Shown: piece by piece, positions 24,532 through 35,167 of the stretch
How the letters are laid out: each line of letters opens with the position of its first letter
How positions within the stretch are numbered: the first letter of the stretch is position 1
NCBI GenBank assembly: GCA_903813345.2
Contig: CAIIXF020000004.1
Coordinates: forward strand, 21,364,477-21,428,476
Direction of reading: 5' to 3'
Origin: Owenia fusiformis
Lineage: Eukaryota > Annelida > Polychaeta > Sabellida > Oweniidae
DNA: 64,000 bases
Made by a program: the position numbers and the translations under genes
The notes under the pieces: generated by a model
Database searches by the model: none
Seen by the model: the letters and a program-made list of their open reading frames with translations, nothing else
What the model was told of the DNA's origin: nothing

Positions 24532-24842
24532 GAGACAAACCACTTTTTACATCAGATCATGATCAATTTATAGGGTTAAAGAAACCGAACAACTCATTAG
24601 ATAATTAACCCAGGCGTGAGACCACAGTTTTGAAGTTGTCCAGGTAGAATATGTACGGTTCCAAAGATGCATATCATAAATTGGGAGCACGTGTACTTGG
24701 AATAGACTAGATGATGAGAACGAAGTCTGGCCACTGTTCGAAAAGTGAAAATAACAAAAGTATTATCATCAAGTTCAATCAAGCCTCTGTACCCCTCTTC
24801 TCTAGCTCTTTATGTTAGAAGAGGAATGAGGTGCTATCCTTT

Positions 24843-24915
24843 GCATTCGTTCGACTTCACGCCTTCTTAAAAGAGAGCTTTGTCTTCGGTTTATAACTAG
24901 ACTCTGCGCGCAGGG
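24843..24915 (-). repeat. Dispersed repeat, partner at 46088-46146
   Basis: GCATTCGTTCGACTTCAC, then CTTCTTAAAAGAGAG, then AGACTCTGCGCGCAGGG here corresponds in reverse to 46088-46146. The second copy lies immediately downstream of a LINE endonuclease fragment. Family not identified; a SINE or the end of a LINE is possible. Confidence 0.5.
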
Positions 24916-25245
24916 TAATGAGGTGCTGGGTTATGCTGACTTTAAATTGTAGAATTGTACCTGCAAAGTGACACGTCTTTTCGTTTCAAGTATTAAACTG
25001 CATATGTCAACTGTTGTTAAACTGTCTATACTAAAAGCAACAATTGAAGCATTTGGGTCATTAAATTATGGCCTCCACCTGTGTGTTGGAGTGCTCTCCT
25101 TAAAGTTGTTATCATTTCAGTCAATACTAATGAGATGCATGTCAATTACAATGAATTGATTGGTCTCTTACTTATATTTATTGACATTTTGCACTTGGAT
25201 TGAATAAGAGCATATATTTTTGTAAAATAAAACATGAATTTATTT

Positions 25246-26397
25246 CTAAATAATTGATTCACTTGTATTTTCATTTGTCATTTTACCATCAATTAGTCCA
25301 GTCTGACTGTTCTTATTGCAGTATTGATCGTAGTAAGTTTCGCTCCGCATTTTAGCGTTGATACCCCTGCATCTGCAAGAAAGTAGTTCCTTGAATGGCT
25401 TCCTAAATTCCCTGTTACATATGACGTAGATAACTGGATTGAAGAGGCTATTCAAATATCCCAACCACTGAACAAACCCGTTCACCCACCGTGGAATACA
25501 CGTCTGTGGGCATTCACAAAATGCCCGGATGACCGCGCAAATAAAAAATGGAAGCCAGCAGACGATAAACGTTCCCATAATGACTCCGAGAGTTTTGATA
25601 CGTTTCATGTTCGTTTTATCCGTTTTAGTGACTACAGATTTGTTACTACAAATCTTATCTGCTATAATATATATCCTGATATACACTGTAAGCATTATAA
25701 TTAACGGTAAGTAAAAAGCAACCCCTGTTGCATATACTTGATATCCTAAATCCTGACTAATAAGACAAACGCCATGTTCAATTAAGGCTCTATCAGCGTC
25801 ACTTTTCCAACCGAATATAGGAGGAATTGAAATTAATATCGATAAGGCCCACGTGACCGTTATGATCCATCGTATTGTCTTCTTGGTTCGTTTCGGACCA
25901 TACCAAAATGGATGCTCGACTAAGAAATAACGGTCAAGACTTATAGCACATAAGTTCAGAATCGATGCGGTACACAACAGCACATCAAGTAGTGTGTAAA
26001 TATCACATATAACTACCCCGAATATCCAGACCCCCATAAGTTCATTGATGAGGGCCAACGGCATGACGCAAACCGCAACAAGTAAATCAGATACTGCCAG
26101 AGAAACAAGAAGAGTGTTGTGCAATTGTTTCCTTAGTTTCTTTACCTTTCCTACCGCCACACACACTAATGTATTCCCAATGACAGTTCCGAGAATTAAC
26201 ACAACAGTACATATTGTTATGATTATAGTTTCCCATAATTTGTATGGAGGATTCACGTCGTCTGTGTAACATGCGTTTTCTGATACGTTGCTTGTGGGGT
26301 GGTTTGGTCTACATGTCAGATTGTGGGTCCCTTCTCTCGAATAATCTAAACTGTCGTATTCATTGTTAATACTTGGTGTTACCCCTAGATATTCCAT
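25246..26397 (-). CDS. Serotonin (5-HT1-like) G-protein-coupled receptor, single exon
   Basis: A rhodopsin-class receptor for a biogenic amine, most like 5-HT1 types. The frame is open from about 26514, but no ATG occurs before the one at 26397, which gives 383 residues; a spliced upstream exon is also possible. Numbering from that ATG: TM1 with GNTLV, TM2 with LAVSDLL, the TM3 amine-binding Asp in LLDVLLCTAS (about residue 138), DRY (155-157), Cys pair 131/211, TM6 KTLGVIMGTFIVCWLPFF (nearly the 5-HT1A pattern) and TM7 WLGYLNSLFNPVIY. A Cys-rich CRCRG after TM7 is a likely palmitoylation site. N-glycosylation sites NLT and NVS precede TM1. The third intracellular loop is short (~30 residues), unlike vertebrate 5-HT1A. 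The TM5 Ser at 5.42 is Ala (VYATGVAFYLP). AATAAA overlaps the end of the gene (25239-25244, minus strand). Confidence 0.9.
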   Translation of the reverse strand: MEYLGVTPSINNEYDSLDYSREGTHNLTCRPNHPTSNVSENACYTDDVNPPYKLWETIIITICTVVLILGTVIGNTLVCVAVGKVKKLRKQLHNTLLVSLAVSDLLVAVCVMPLALINELMGVWIFGVVICDIYTLLDVLLCTASILNLCAISLDRYFLVEHPFWYGPKRTKKTIRWIITVTWALSILISIPPIFGWKSDADRALIEHGVCLISQDLGYQVYATGVAFYLPLIIMLTVYIRIYIIADKICSNKSVVTKTDKTNMKRIKTLGVIMGTFIVCWLPFFICAVIRAFCECPQTCIPRWVNGFVQWLGYLNSLFNPVIYVICNREFRKPFKELLSCRCRGINAKMRSETYYDQYCNKNSQTGLIDGKMTNENTSESII

Positions 26398-28116
26398 GGC
26401 ATCCTCCAAGGATGTAAATTCCACCTTTTGACTGCTTTTAATACAAAACTGAAAATCACTCCTGAGTTCAGTATAGTTTAAATTCAAATGTATCCAGGTC
26501 GTGATGATTTCTCAATGATGTCGGTCGAATGTGCTAAATCCGTTCGATGTTTTGTTCAGAAAGGCGCATCTAAACCTCGATGACTCTGTAATACGTATTA
26601 CAATGTTTATAAAAAGCAATGATTCATTAATATCGAAACGAGTATTTCCTGGTAGTCATATTCATATCAAAAACTAGTCTCGACTAAGTTTCGATTTCAA
26701 AACATACATTGGATAATCAGTAAATCACGAAATCCACTAAACTTAGGCCTGCGTCATCAATTTGTGTTCATTGTCCGGTTTTAAGACTTCTAATTGGTTA
26801 TTACGTATCTAAAGCCATGTTTTGGACTTCTTATCCTAAAGAATATTTGTCCTATTGAAGCACTAGTATAGGTAGTTTGTAAGCTGTTTGTACGAAATCC
26901 GAAGTCAAGAAAATACATTATAGAGTGATGTTGACTCTTACGATTTATTCCTCTTGAACATTCAACGCGAGATACTCTTACTAAACCAATTAAGCAACGT
27001 TTTGAGTAATGTTTACCTAAATGCTCATGAAAAGGAAATAAAATAGAATAATTTTCTACTTGGTTGGCAAGCTATAAATGAAAGTATTCCATTCAGACTA
27101 TAGAGTTATTTTATTGCCTTGTTGATTATACTTCAAGGATAGTACCTTCATTGAAAATGTTTTAACAAATTTTTATAAGGCGAATCAGGCCAAAATAATC
27201 AGGTGACATACTTATATACATGTAGAACATGTACTTCAAACTACAGACTTCGCCACACGTGACCCCTGATTTTTTTGACGTGTACGAATAAATCGTATAT
27301 ATCTGATAAATTGTCAAAGTCAATAAAATGTTGAACGTCCCGCTGATGGGCGAAATTGAGGAGGGGGTAGAGTGAAAAATAATATTTTTTGAAAACGAAA
27401 CCTTGATTTTTTGGGTATTTCTGTATTGGTAATTTATATATGTTCAATAGTAAAACCCAGAGAACATGTGAAGAAGGTGACGCATATAACAATGTACCTT
27501 TTAGAGTTCACGTACAATCTAAATGAAGGCAATACTGAAGCTAGAAAGTAGAAATGCATGCATTTTCATTCCAGTAACTCATTTCACTATTATTTAATTT
27601 TCAATAATAATTGTCTTTTGAATTTTTACGAATCATTGATAGATGGTATGGTTTTTGTTTGTTTTGAGGTTACCTCGATCTTATATAACATACAAGGGAG
27701 GGAAGTTGAAAAACATGTATTTACCTTTTAAGTTTGAAAGGCCTTATTCAAAAACGTTTAAACAAACCATGCGGCAAGAGCCGTGGCACCTGAACTTGTA
27801 ACACCTCCATGGGCAAAATAACATTTACAATAAGTTAAAAAATACTGAATAAGTATAGCCATTGTTTATTGTTGCTCTTTAAACTACAGCTAAAAAGCTT
27901 TCTGAGTGGGTACATTCTCTATACTAATTTTGACAACTTTCAGAAATTCTTAGAATATATTATTCAATAGTCGACGTTTCATAGCATACTGTGTTACTGT
28001 ATACATAATCATATACATAATCAACCTTTCTTACCTCAGAAACGAAATACAAGTACAAGTGTAGTTATTCAGAAAACAGAAAAATGCAAAATAACACTAA
28101 TATTGTGTTTAGAAAC

Positions 28117-28255
28117 GCCCCCCTGGCCATATAATTTATTTCAGAATAAAGTAGTACTTCACCATTCAGATAACTTTTCAAGTGATTTTGGGCCAAAATT
28201 GTGAACCTCCATGGAAGTTTTTGAAAAGTGCACCCTCCTTGGCAAAACCTGGTTG
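28117..28255 (-). mobile_element. GTAGCCAG-family short element, degenerate copy
   Basis: In reverse it shares with copies at 52900, 55240, 60635 and 63365 the blocks CCCCCCTGGCC, CTTTTCAAGTGATTTTGGGCC and TTTTTGAAAAGTGCACCC. Its terminal repeats are worn. Confidence 0.5.
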
Positions 28256-28777
28256 TATTATTCAACTCCACGACACATTTTCAACAAAAAGGCTGAAGTT
28301 ATCACCAAAACATCTCAAACCCAAATATCTAAACCGGTGGGTGAAAGGAACCATACGCAAGAGGCAGCCTACCAACCAATCTTAGCATGAAAATTCGAAA
28401 CTATACTTGACTGAGATCCGAAATTTAAAAGGAAATAATAGATCTAGTAACGATTCAAAACTTCAAAACGTTTGGCCATTTCTAAGACGCAAGACAAGAA
28501 TGCATTCTGGGATTCCTCCACTAAGGATTTGACCAAACGATAAACGAATCGATGTCAAAGAAAGGCAACGACATGCCCACAAACTGCACAATTCAAAACA
28601 CTTTAGATATAATTTGTCAATGTACCACCGTTACCAGAAATAATTACGGAATGATAAAGATGTAGTTGAATGAGTTATTTAATAATTTTCAAACATTTTA
28701 TTTCAGGTGAAGATGGCCTTATTGTATGGTTTGTCAATGTCTGAATCTTAAATATTTTTTGTAACAATAGTTTAGAA

Positions 28778-29322
28778 AGGAGCATGTGGGTTATCGCAAA
28801 CAATTTCGGAAGGTTATATCTTGAATTATGACTATTTTCAGACAATGAAGACAGGTTTATCTTTTAGGTCAATTCATTATCTCAAGGAAAATTATATACA
28901 GTAATAATAAATTCAAACAAATTCGGAGATATTTAACTAGCAATCAACCCATCAACACACTTTTTCAAAGATGTTGACCCCATTTTCACCAAAAATGCAA
29001 TCATTTTTTCCAGTGTTTAATGCATTACTATTCTTTATTTTGATGTAATAAATAGTTCTTGAAAGAAAAACTTAATTGCTTTAAGATAAGTGTTCCCCAT
29101 GTTTTTTCTCCATTGAAAAATCTCATGCTATCCATTGGTTTCAGTTCATTTTGGTCATCCAAATTCAATATCTTAAGTCTGATTAACTAAATTATCATTA
29201 TATATACTTTTCTTGAAGATAATGAATGGATCCAAAAGATACACCCATGTTCATGATCAGAAAATATTCATAATTCAAGTTAGAATCGTTTGAAATTGTT
29301 TGCGATAACCTACATGCTCCTT
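28778..29322. mobile_element. 545-bp MITE with ~65-bp inverted ends
   Basis: AAGGAGCATGTGGGTTATCG and the following ~45 bp at 28778 are mirrored with some mismatches by the sequence ending at 29322 (words GCAAACAATTTC and CTTGAATTATGA are shared). The inside is A+T rich and without a frame. Target duplication unclear. Confidence 0.7.
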
Positions 29323-29744
29323 TATACGTTTTTTAACATAAAATTACTTATGTTTTTTAAGACGCCAAACATAAACAGGCTAAAGGATTCCAAGGAACTC
29401 CCGTTTTCCAAACTTTTGGAGGCATAACTTACGTTTGAAAAGAGCCGAGGTGTGTCGAAAGGTATCCGCTTTATCCCTAGATCCTCTACGTATGAACGGA
29501 TGGATGGAGGCATTGTTTAAACTCCCCGTGGATGTTTGTTATATGCAGCTGCATATATTTGTGTTCCATATACAGTTATTGCCTGCATTCTGTCAGTGAT
29601 GATTACTGGTTATAACATGCAATTCGAAGCAAATAAGCACTAGAATTGCTCGTTATTTGCAAGCAATATTCTTGATTTTATACAGTGTCTTTTGTTTGAG
29701 AAGATGATTTCAAAGACATGTACACATGGTTACCAAATACGATG

Positions 29745-30035
29745 AGATAGCTGAAAATGAATGAAAACCAGTGCTGCGATCTTTTATTCAGATTTTGACT
29801 TCCATATTAAGATCTTCGAAAGTGACTTTATTTCATGATTTATCAAAAAGCTTTGGTTGAATCTGTTTAAAACTTGATTGATTTATCATGTGATGACCAT
29901 TTCAACATACTTATTATTTGATTTATCATCAACATTTTGGTTGTTAACTGATAAACCAAGGTTTTTGGAGATCTCTTAAAATCCCACGAAAAACGAGATT
30001 TAGTGAGATTTCAAAAGCTATGGAAACTGAAATTA
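29745..30035 (+). repeat. Dispersed repeat, inverted partner at 39905-40225
   Basis: Shares GAATGAAAACCAGTGCTGC, TTTATTCAGATTTT, TTAAGATCTTCGAAAGTGAC and the CGAAAAACGAGATTTA region with the reverse complement of 39905-40225. Similarity is broken by insertions and deletions. Confidence 0.6.
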
Positions 30036-31049
30036 AGTAATTCTCAAGACCGTCTACTTCCCCACGCAGTATTGAATGCAAACCAAAATAATGTAAACAC
30101 TTTGTTTTGATTCTTCCGTAAAGTTCTATGAATATTTTCAATACTCCTCCAACAGTTGTAAATGTAAGCACTTCTTCAAACAATACTAGAATAGTACCCA
30201 TGTTACAGATGATACATTCATTACACTCTTATTCTCTTTAGAACTTATTAAAGTGTCACATTTTCTCGCATATTACTTGTAAACGTTCAAGTTTCAGGTT
30301 ATATTTTGTGCATCAGTCCTGGTTTTTCCATTTTTATTGATCTTTTTCCATTTTTAAATTGACCTACCTAGCATTTTATGCATGCCATTGAACAAAGATT
30401 GGCGTGGAATTGGATAAAATAGCTAACCTAGTTGAACGGACGACACGTTGAAAATAGCAAAATTCTATTTAACGTTCAATAACTAAACATTTGACATTCG
30501 CATCGAGCTATATTAAAGTATAGGGGCGATTTATATGGATGCATTGACAGTACAGATATAGGGTAAGAAACTTTTCAGCACTTCTCTACGTTCTAATTAT
30601 TAAGTTCGTCTTTAGAGCCCTTTAGTTTGCAATATTTCCTCTTCTAACGTTTTGAGATTACTTCAAGAAACTAGAAAAATGTCGAATCTTTGTGGTAAAT
30701 TGTAAATCACATAAATCGCAGTGTAAATATATATGTATATACGTGTTCCTGAGGTCACCACTCTATAGGTGATCCTGAATGAAACATTGCAAAAAATCAA
30801 AATACAAACATGAGTGAATTCGAAAACTCGAAGGCATAAAGGTGTACAACACATGCAACACTCCTTTGATTTACATGCATCCAATCCTCGTATTTTTATA
30901 GTTCTACACTTCACCAACCCCAAATAATATGTATCAGTAAATAGTTGAGTGTACTAACTTTTGTAAATATGATCAGAATTTACATATTTTCAGCAGGCCC
31001 AAGAAAGTTTTAAACAGTACTTTTTACGAACGTTATTAAAATACCGGAA

Positions 31050-34000
31050 ATGTCCGAAGAACCAGCTCAAGTGGCAGGCGAGGATGTACGACTAGATGTA
31101 CCTTCTGGGAGGGTCGTAGACGTGAAAGATCGGGACCCCAACCAAATCAATTCGCATTTGAGGGTAAGTTGATAAAAACGTCATTTTGTTAAAATAGCTG
31201 GCTAGCCAAAACCACCCCAAAACAAATCACGTTAGGTAAATATTCGAAAAAATGTAAACGAGAACAGTAGTATTGCCTACAGTACGAATGCATATACAAG
31301 TAGTCTGACTTCAAGACTTGGGATCCCCCTCCATTATCTACTTTAACAACAGTGTTGTGTTGGTGGTAAAGTAGATATGGGGGGGAGGTCCATCATCCTT
31401 CTTCAAAGGACTTCATTTAGGCTAAATTATTATGGAAAGAAGTGAAATACCCTTGGACCAGGGATGGGGGTCCATAGTCTTGAAGCAACACTATGCATGC
31501 AGCAGAATCATTGATTGTCATGCAGGATGGAATACAATCGTAATCGGGTAGCTTTATAGCTCACAACATGTAAATATGTGGTAGTGGTATATGGACCTTA
31601 TCCTTTGCCAAGTAGAGTTTCAGGGAGATAAGTTGTTAAGATATATCCCGTATCCTGATTTTGAGGTTTCCATATCCTGAACCTCCATATCTCAAAGAAA
31701 AAAATAAAAAAAAACTGAAAAAATAAAAAATAGAAAAAATTGGAAAAATTGAAAAAAATCAGAAAAATGAGAAAAAATTGAAAAAATAAAAAAAATTGAA
31801 AGAAAATTAGAAAACTCTACTTGGTATAGGATAAAGCAGTTATGTACGGTCGGTTTGGATATTGGGTTCATCCCTCGTGAGATACAATGGGGTAGGTTGC
31901 GACTAATTTACTTGTTTGGGAAATATTGAAATGTTGAAAAATGACAGATGGAAAACTAAAACATGCATTAACCACCTCCCCAAGCTATTTTTTTAGTTTC
32001 TTATCAGACATTGATATTTTGACTATGCATATCTCCCTCTGGATAAACCCCATATCCAAAACCTCCCAGTACATAACCCTTATTTATCCATATGCCCCTA
32101 CTCGGGTAGATCATAGACAGAAAATGTTGTACATATTTATAGTTGATAATAAGCCTAAATAAGGTGCATTTCTTATCCATCATTTCTTTGAATAAGAACT
32201 CATTCAAGAATCTTCAAGCCCTTACGTCACAAATAGAAACTGCGACTTTTGTATGATCAGTGGCTCGGCCACTGCCCTAATGGGGTTTCCAGGTGTTACA
32301 CGCAGTACATGTACCAAGTATGCTATACATGCGCATGGATATGTATGGAGTATTAGTTTTGGGATTATTTCCACCAAATGTATATTTGTATATTGTGTTG
32401 TTTGAATAGATTTGCTTCCATATGCATTGGTTACTGTAAACGTTCTAATAATGATGGGAAATCATATGGGCCCGGGGGGTTCAATCTAAGTAATTTGGGT
32501 CTAGGTATGTGCAGCACGGGCAATTTTTGCTTTGGGCATAAATCATGGAACTTGGCCAATCTGAGAGAAAAAAACATTGTTGAAGAGAGAACCCTTTTAA
32601 GTCAAAAATCAGTTTTTCTACAAAAAATGGTAATAACTTGATTAAATCAGTTGGCAAGGTGTGGGGCAAATCACTGGAGAAGTGGATTTTGTAGTCAATA
32701 TACCAATATTTCGGGAAATTTAGTCCCTTTTATAAGTCTGAGAGAAACTATACAGGGAAATTGACATGGAAAATTGCTCAAAAAGGCGAGGCACATAGGT
32801 ATTAAGAGTTATATTAGAGTGAAACCCCCGGGCTTATGGGAAATTTACTTAATTCTGCAGAGTCAAATCCTGGGCTAGACATCTATTGGCTGTTTATAGA
32901 GTAATTTCAACAAATATGCTTTGCTAAACTTTGTATTGTGGAACCTAGTTCAATCCACATACATTGGATGCTGATGTCGCTCCCTTATTTAGACGAACCC
33001 AGAACAGTAGAAGTGACGAGTGTATGCTCTCTGAATATTATGCGCTGTGCGAAAAAATGAATTGCGAAATGACAAACACGAATTCATAGCGAAGGAAACA
33101 GTTGAAAATCTAAAAATTAATGTACTTTTCTTTTCAGGTTACATTTTCTGAAATCTTTGCTGAACCTGATCCTACAATTTACAGTTTTGATCAGATCTGG
33201 GTACTTTCTTTTAAAGTATTTACAACCGTTAAACTCTGGTGGTACAGAATCATCACGCTGATATTTGCCATACCTTGCGCATGTATCTGGGGAATACATT
33301 TTGCTTGTCTCTCGTTCTGCTACATTTGGGTGAGTAGACACTTTCATTGTACACCCTCTCAATAAGTTTGGCAACCCTACTAACCATTTAGGACTGAATT
33401 TTAAAGCCTGTGAATTCTTGGTGGCTTAATTGAGCTCCTTTCTTTCTAATCTTTTTCCATCACTGCTCATCGAGGTCTTGATTCAGAGTAACAGACCTTT
33501 TGTAAAGTTTGAGGAGCATATTGTTACAGTGAGAATTTCTGTTTACCAAACTTAGGGGGTGTACATATTTTAATTGGAGTTACGATTAAGATTGTCATAT
33601 AAACGTGTTTACTTTGTCTGTAGTAGCCCGGACAGAATTGTTCAAGGGTCACTTTTTCTTTAATAACTTTTTTAATTTTCAGTATTATCAAAATCTGATT
33701 ACATATTTGAAAACTAGAGTAAAATGCTGACATACATATATCTCTTAATTTATTGATATTATAGGCGTTCAAAGTACGACAGATGCAAATACATAATTCA
33801 TAATTTTGCCTGATATTTGTTCAAAATGGCGGCATATTTCGTGAATTTGAATGTTCAGTTGAAAGTTAATTTTGAAAGATTGTCATAGACCTACAGGGTC
33901 GTGCTGCCAACGTTACAATCCTGATGTAATACAGCAACTGACCAAACATCAAACACAAGAAGTCAACTCCCCCAAGGGTCATGAACTCAACTCTATTGAA

Positions 34001-34920
34001 ATGTTCCTGGTTGTGTTCAAGAGGATGTGAAAAGGGGGTGAAAAGGTGGCGCCCCAATATGCGGGATGTTTATGAAATATTTTCTAATTTACCATTGATA
34101 TCCTCGATTTCGATGAGCTTTATAAGTTATAAGTTACATACGCAAATTATTTCACATTTACAAGTTACCCTGTGTTACGCGGTAAACATGATACAAATAT
34201 ATGCCATATTCTACAACGAATATGACATATTCACTTGCGTTCGTGGAGCTTATGAGTGATTTTTTAACCAAATCTACAGTCGACAAAGATTGAACTCAAA
34301 AGCTATAAAATCACAAGTATTAACGTACTGTTGTATTGGGAATCACGATTTACATATTTCTGATACTTTCAGAAGTATCACTCAGCAATTTACTATTTTT
34401 ATTTACCACAATTTCACTATGTGGATGTTATTGTTCAACTGATAACTGAAACAAACAGAACGCATCAACATCTTGAAAAAAGCTCCTCAATGTAGTTAAA
34501 TAGTCTTAAAGTAAATAGTTTACTAAGTATTTCATGACATAACATATTGGAACATACAAAACTGTGCACTATGAAGCGGTGGCCGGTCTCAATAAATCAT
34601 GGATTTTTAAATTACAAATTATTATTTTATTCTAGGAACATTTGTTCTCGTTTGAAAATTGTGTCGTCATACGTTTTTTAAAATTTCGTATGGTATATCT
34701 TCAGGTGTGTATTCCTACTCTGAAGGCATGGTTCATTGAACTCGTCTGTGCTAAACAGTGGTTCAATGCATGGATGCAGGCGTTCGTCGCGCCAGGATGG
34801 AGGGCAGTTGGCAGTGTATTCTCCTATATCAGGGTCGCTACGGTGGGCGGAGAGGACATTGACACTCATGAATTTGACAGAGTGTCATATGCACATAAAG
34901 ATCACAAGCGCCTCGTATAG
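31050..34920 (+). CDS. CAV: Caveolin
   Basis: Integral coat protein of caveolae that inserts as a hairpin in the inner leaflet of the plasma membrane. Three exons: 31050-31163, 33138-33329 and 34705-34920 (stop TAG), 173 residues, the normal family length. The ATG is the first in frame and opens a hydrophilic N-terminus. Residues 41-48 are FSEIFAEP, matching the caveolin signature FEDVIAEP. Residues 56-75 (DQIWVLSFKVFTTVKLWWYR) match the scaffolding domain. A hydrophobic stretch at 76-110 (with IPCACIWGIHFACLSF) is the intramembrane hairpin. Cys residues at 104 and 117 fit palmitoylation sites. Both introns are phase 0. The two introns are about 2.0 and 1.4 kb and carry repeats. Paralogue (1, 2 or 3 type) cannot be assigned, and invertebrate caveolins often fall outside these classes. 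Confidence 0.96.
31301..31493. mobile_element. MITE with TAGTCTTG-CAAGAC ends, caveolin intron copy
   Basis: TAGTCTGACTTCAAGAC at the left is mirrored by GTCTTGAAGCAACACTA at the right. Inside are CCCCCTCCATTATCTACTTT and a partial complement. The same family occurs at 44798-45121, with matching TATCTACT...AAAGTAGATA words. Confidence 0.6.
31599..31835. repeat. A-rich tract bounded by inverted repeats, caveolin intron 1
   Basis: TATCCTTTGCCAAGTAGAG near 31599 is mirrored by CTCTACTTGGTATAGGATA ending near 31834. From about 31690 to 31812 the strand is almost only A and G with TTG interruptions (GAAAAAATTGGAAAAATTG type). Probably a MITE whose loop expanded into a simple repeat. Confidence 0.55.
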
Positions 34921-35161
34921 GCAAATATGGGTTATGAATATGTTTTGTGCTATAATGGCAAGCACGCCGGCGAATAAAGAGGGGGGGGGGGGCGTAGAAG
35001 AGAAAATAAAAAGCCATTTTGAAATTGAGGACAATTTTGGAAATAGAGGACGATTTTTCAAATTGTTTCAAAAGAAAACTTCAAAAGATCATTTTAGGCT
35101 CACAATAGGATTTTCATGTTTATAGCTTGGCTATATGATACGATGTGATGCAACTTTAAGA

Positions 35162-35167
35162 AATAAA
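35162..35167 (+). promoter_or_regulatory. Candidate polyadenylation signal of caveolin
   Basis: AATAAA lies 242 nt after the caveolin stop codon. Confidence 0.4.

Larger units (their letters stand above)
19531..24674. repeat. Fourfold tandem repeat of the SPRY gene's 3' end, 978-bp period
   Basis: Copy 1 runs from 19531 to about 20481 (951 bp), copy 2 to 21459 and copy 3 to 22437 (978 bp each, apparently identical); copy 4 continues to 24674 with two insertions. Each unit holds the last ~70 codons of the final exon, the stop and ~700 bp of 3' flank. Copy 1, the one joined to the gene, lacks 27 bp (nine codons) present in copies 2-4. Copies 2 and 3 read GGGAATTCG where copies 1 and 4 read GGGACTTCG. 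Unit junctions carry a 2-3-nt filler before ACTCAG. The identical 96-residue frames at 20220, 21198 and 22176 lie in the repeated 3' flank and are not genes. Confidence 0.95.
26515..31049. other. Intergenic stretch between GPCR and caveolin
   Basis: No gene was recognised. It contains the repeat elements listed at 28117-28255, 28778-29322 and 29745-30035. The remaining open frames (27241-27492, 30663-30923 and others) lack recognisable features and look like chance. A TATATATGTATATACG simple-sequence patch lies near 30725-30745. Confidence 0.4.

Noticed and set aside
31690-31812. A-rich tract as the poly(A) tail of a retroposed gene
   Set aside because: It is bounded by inverted repeats on both sides and has no upstream coding or SINE-like sequence.
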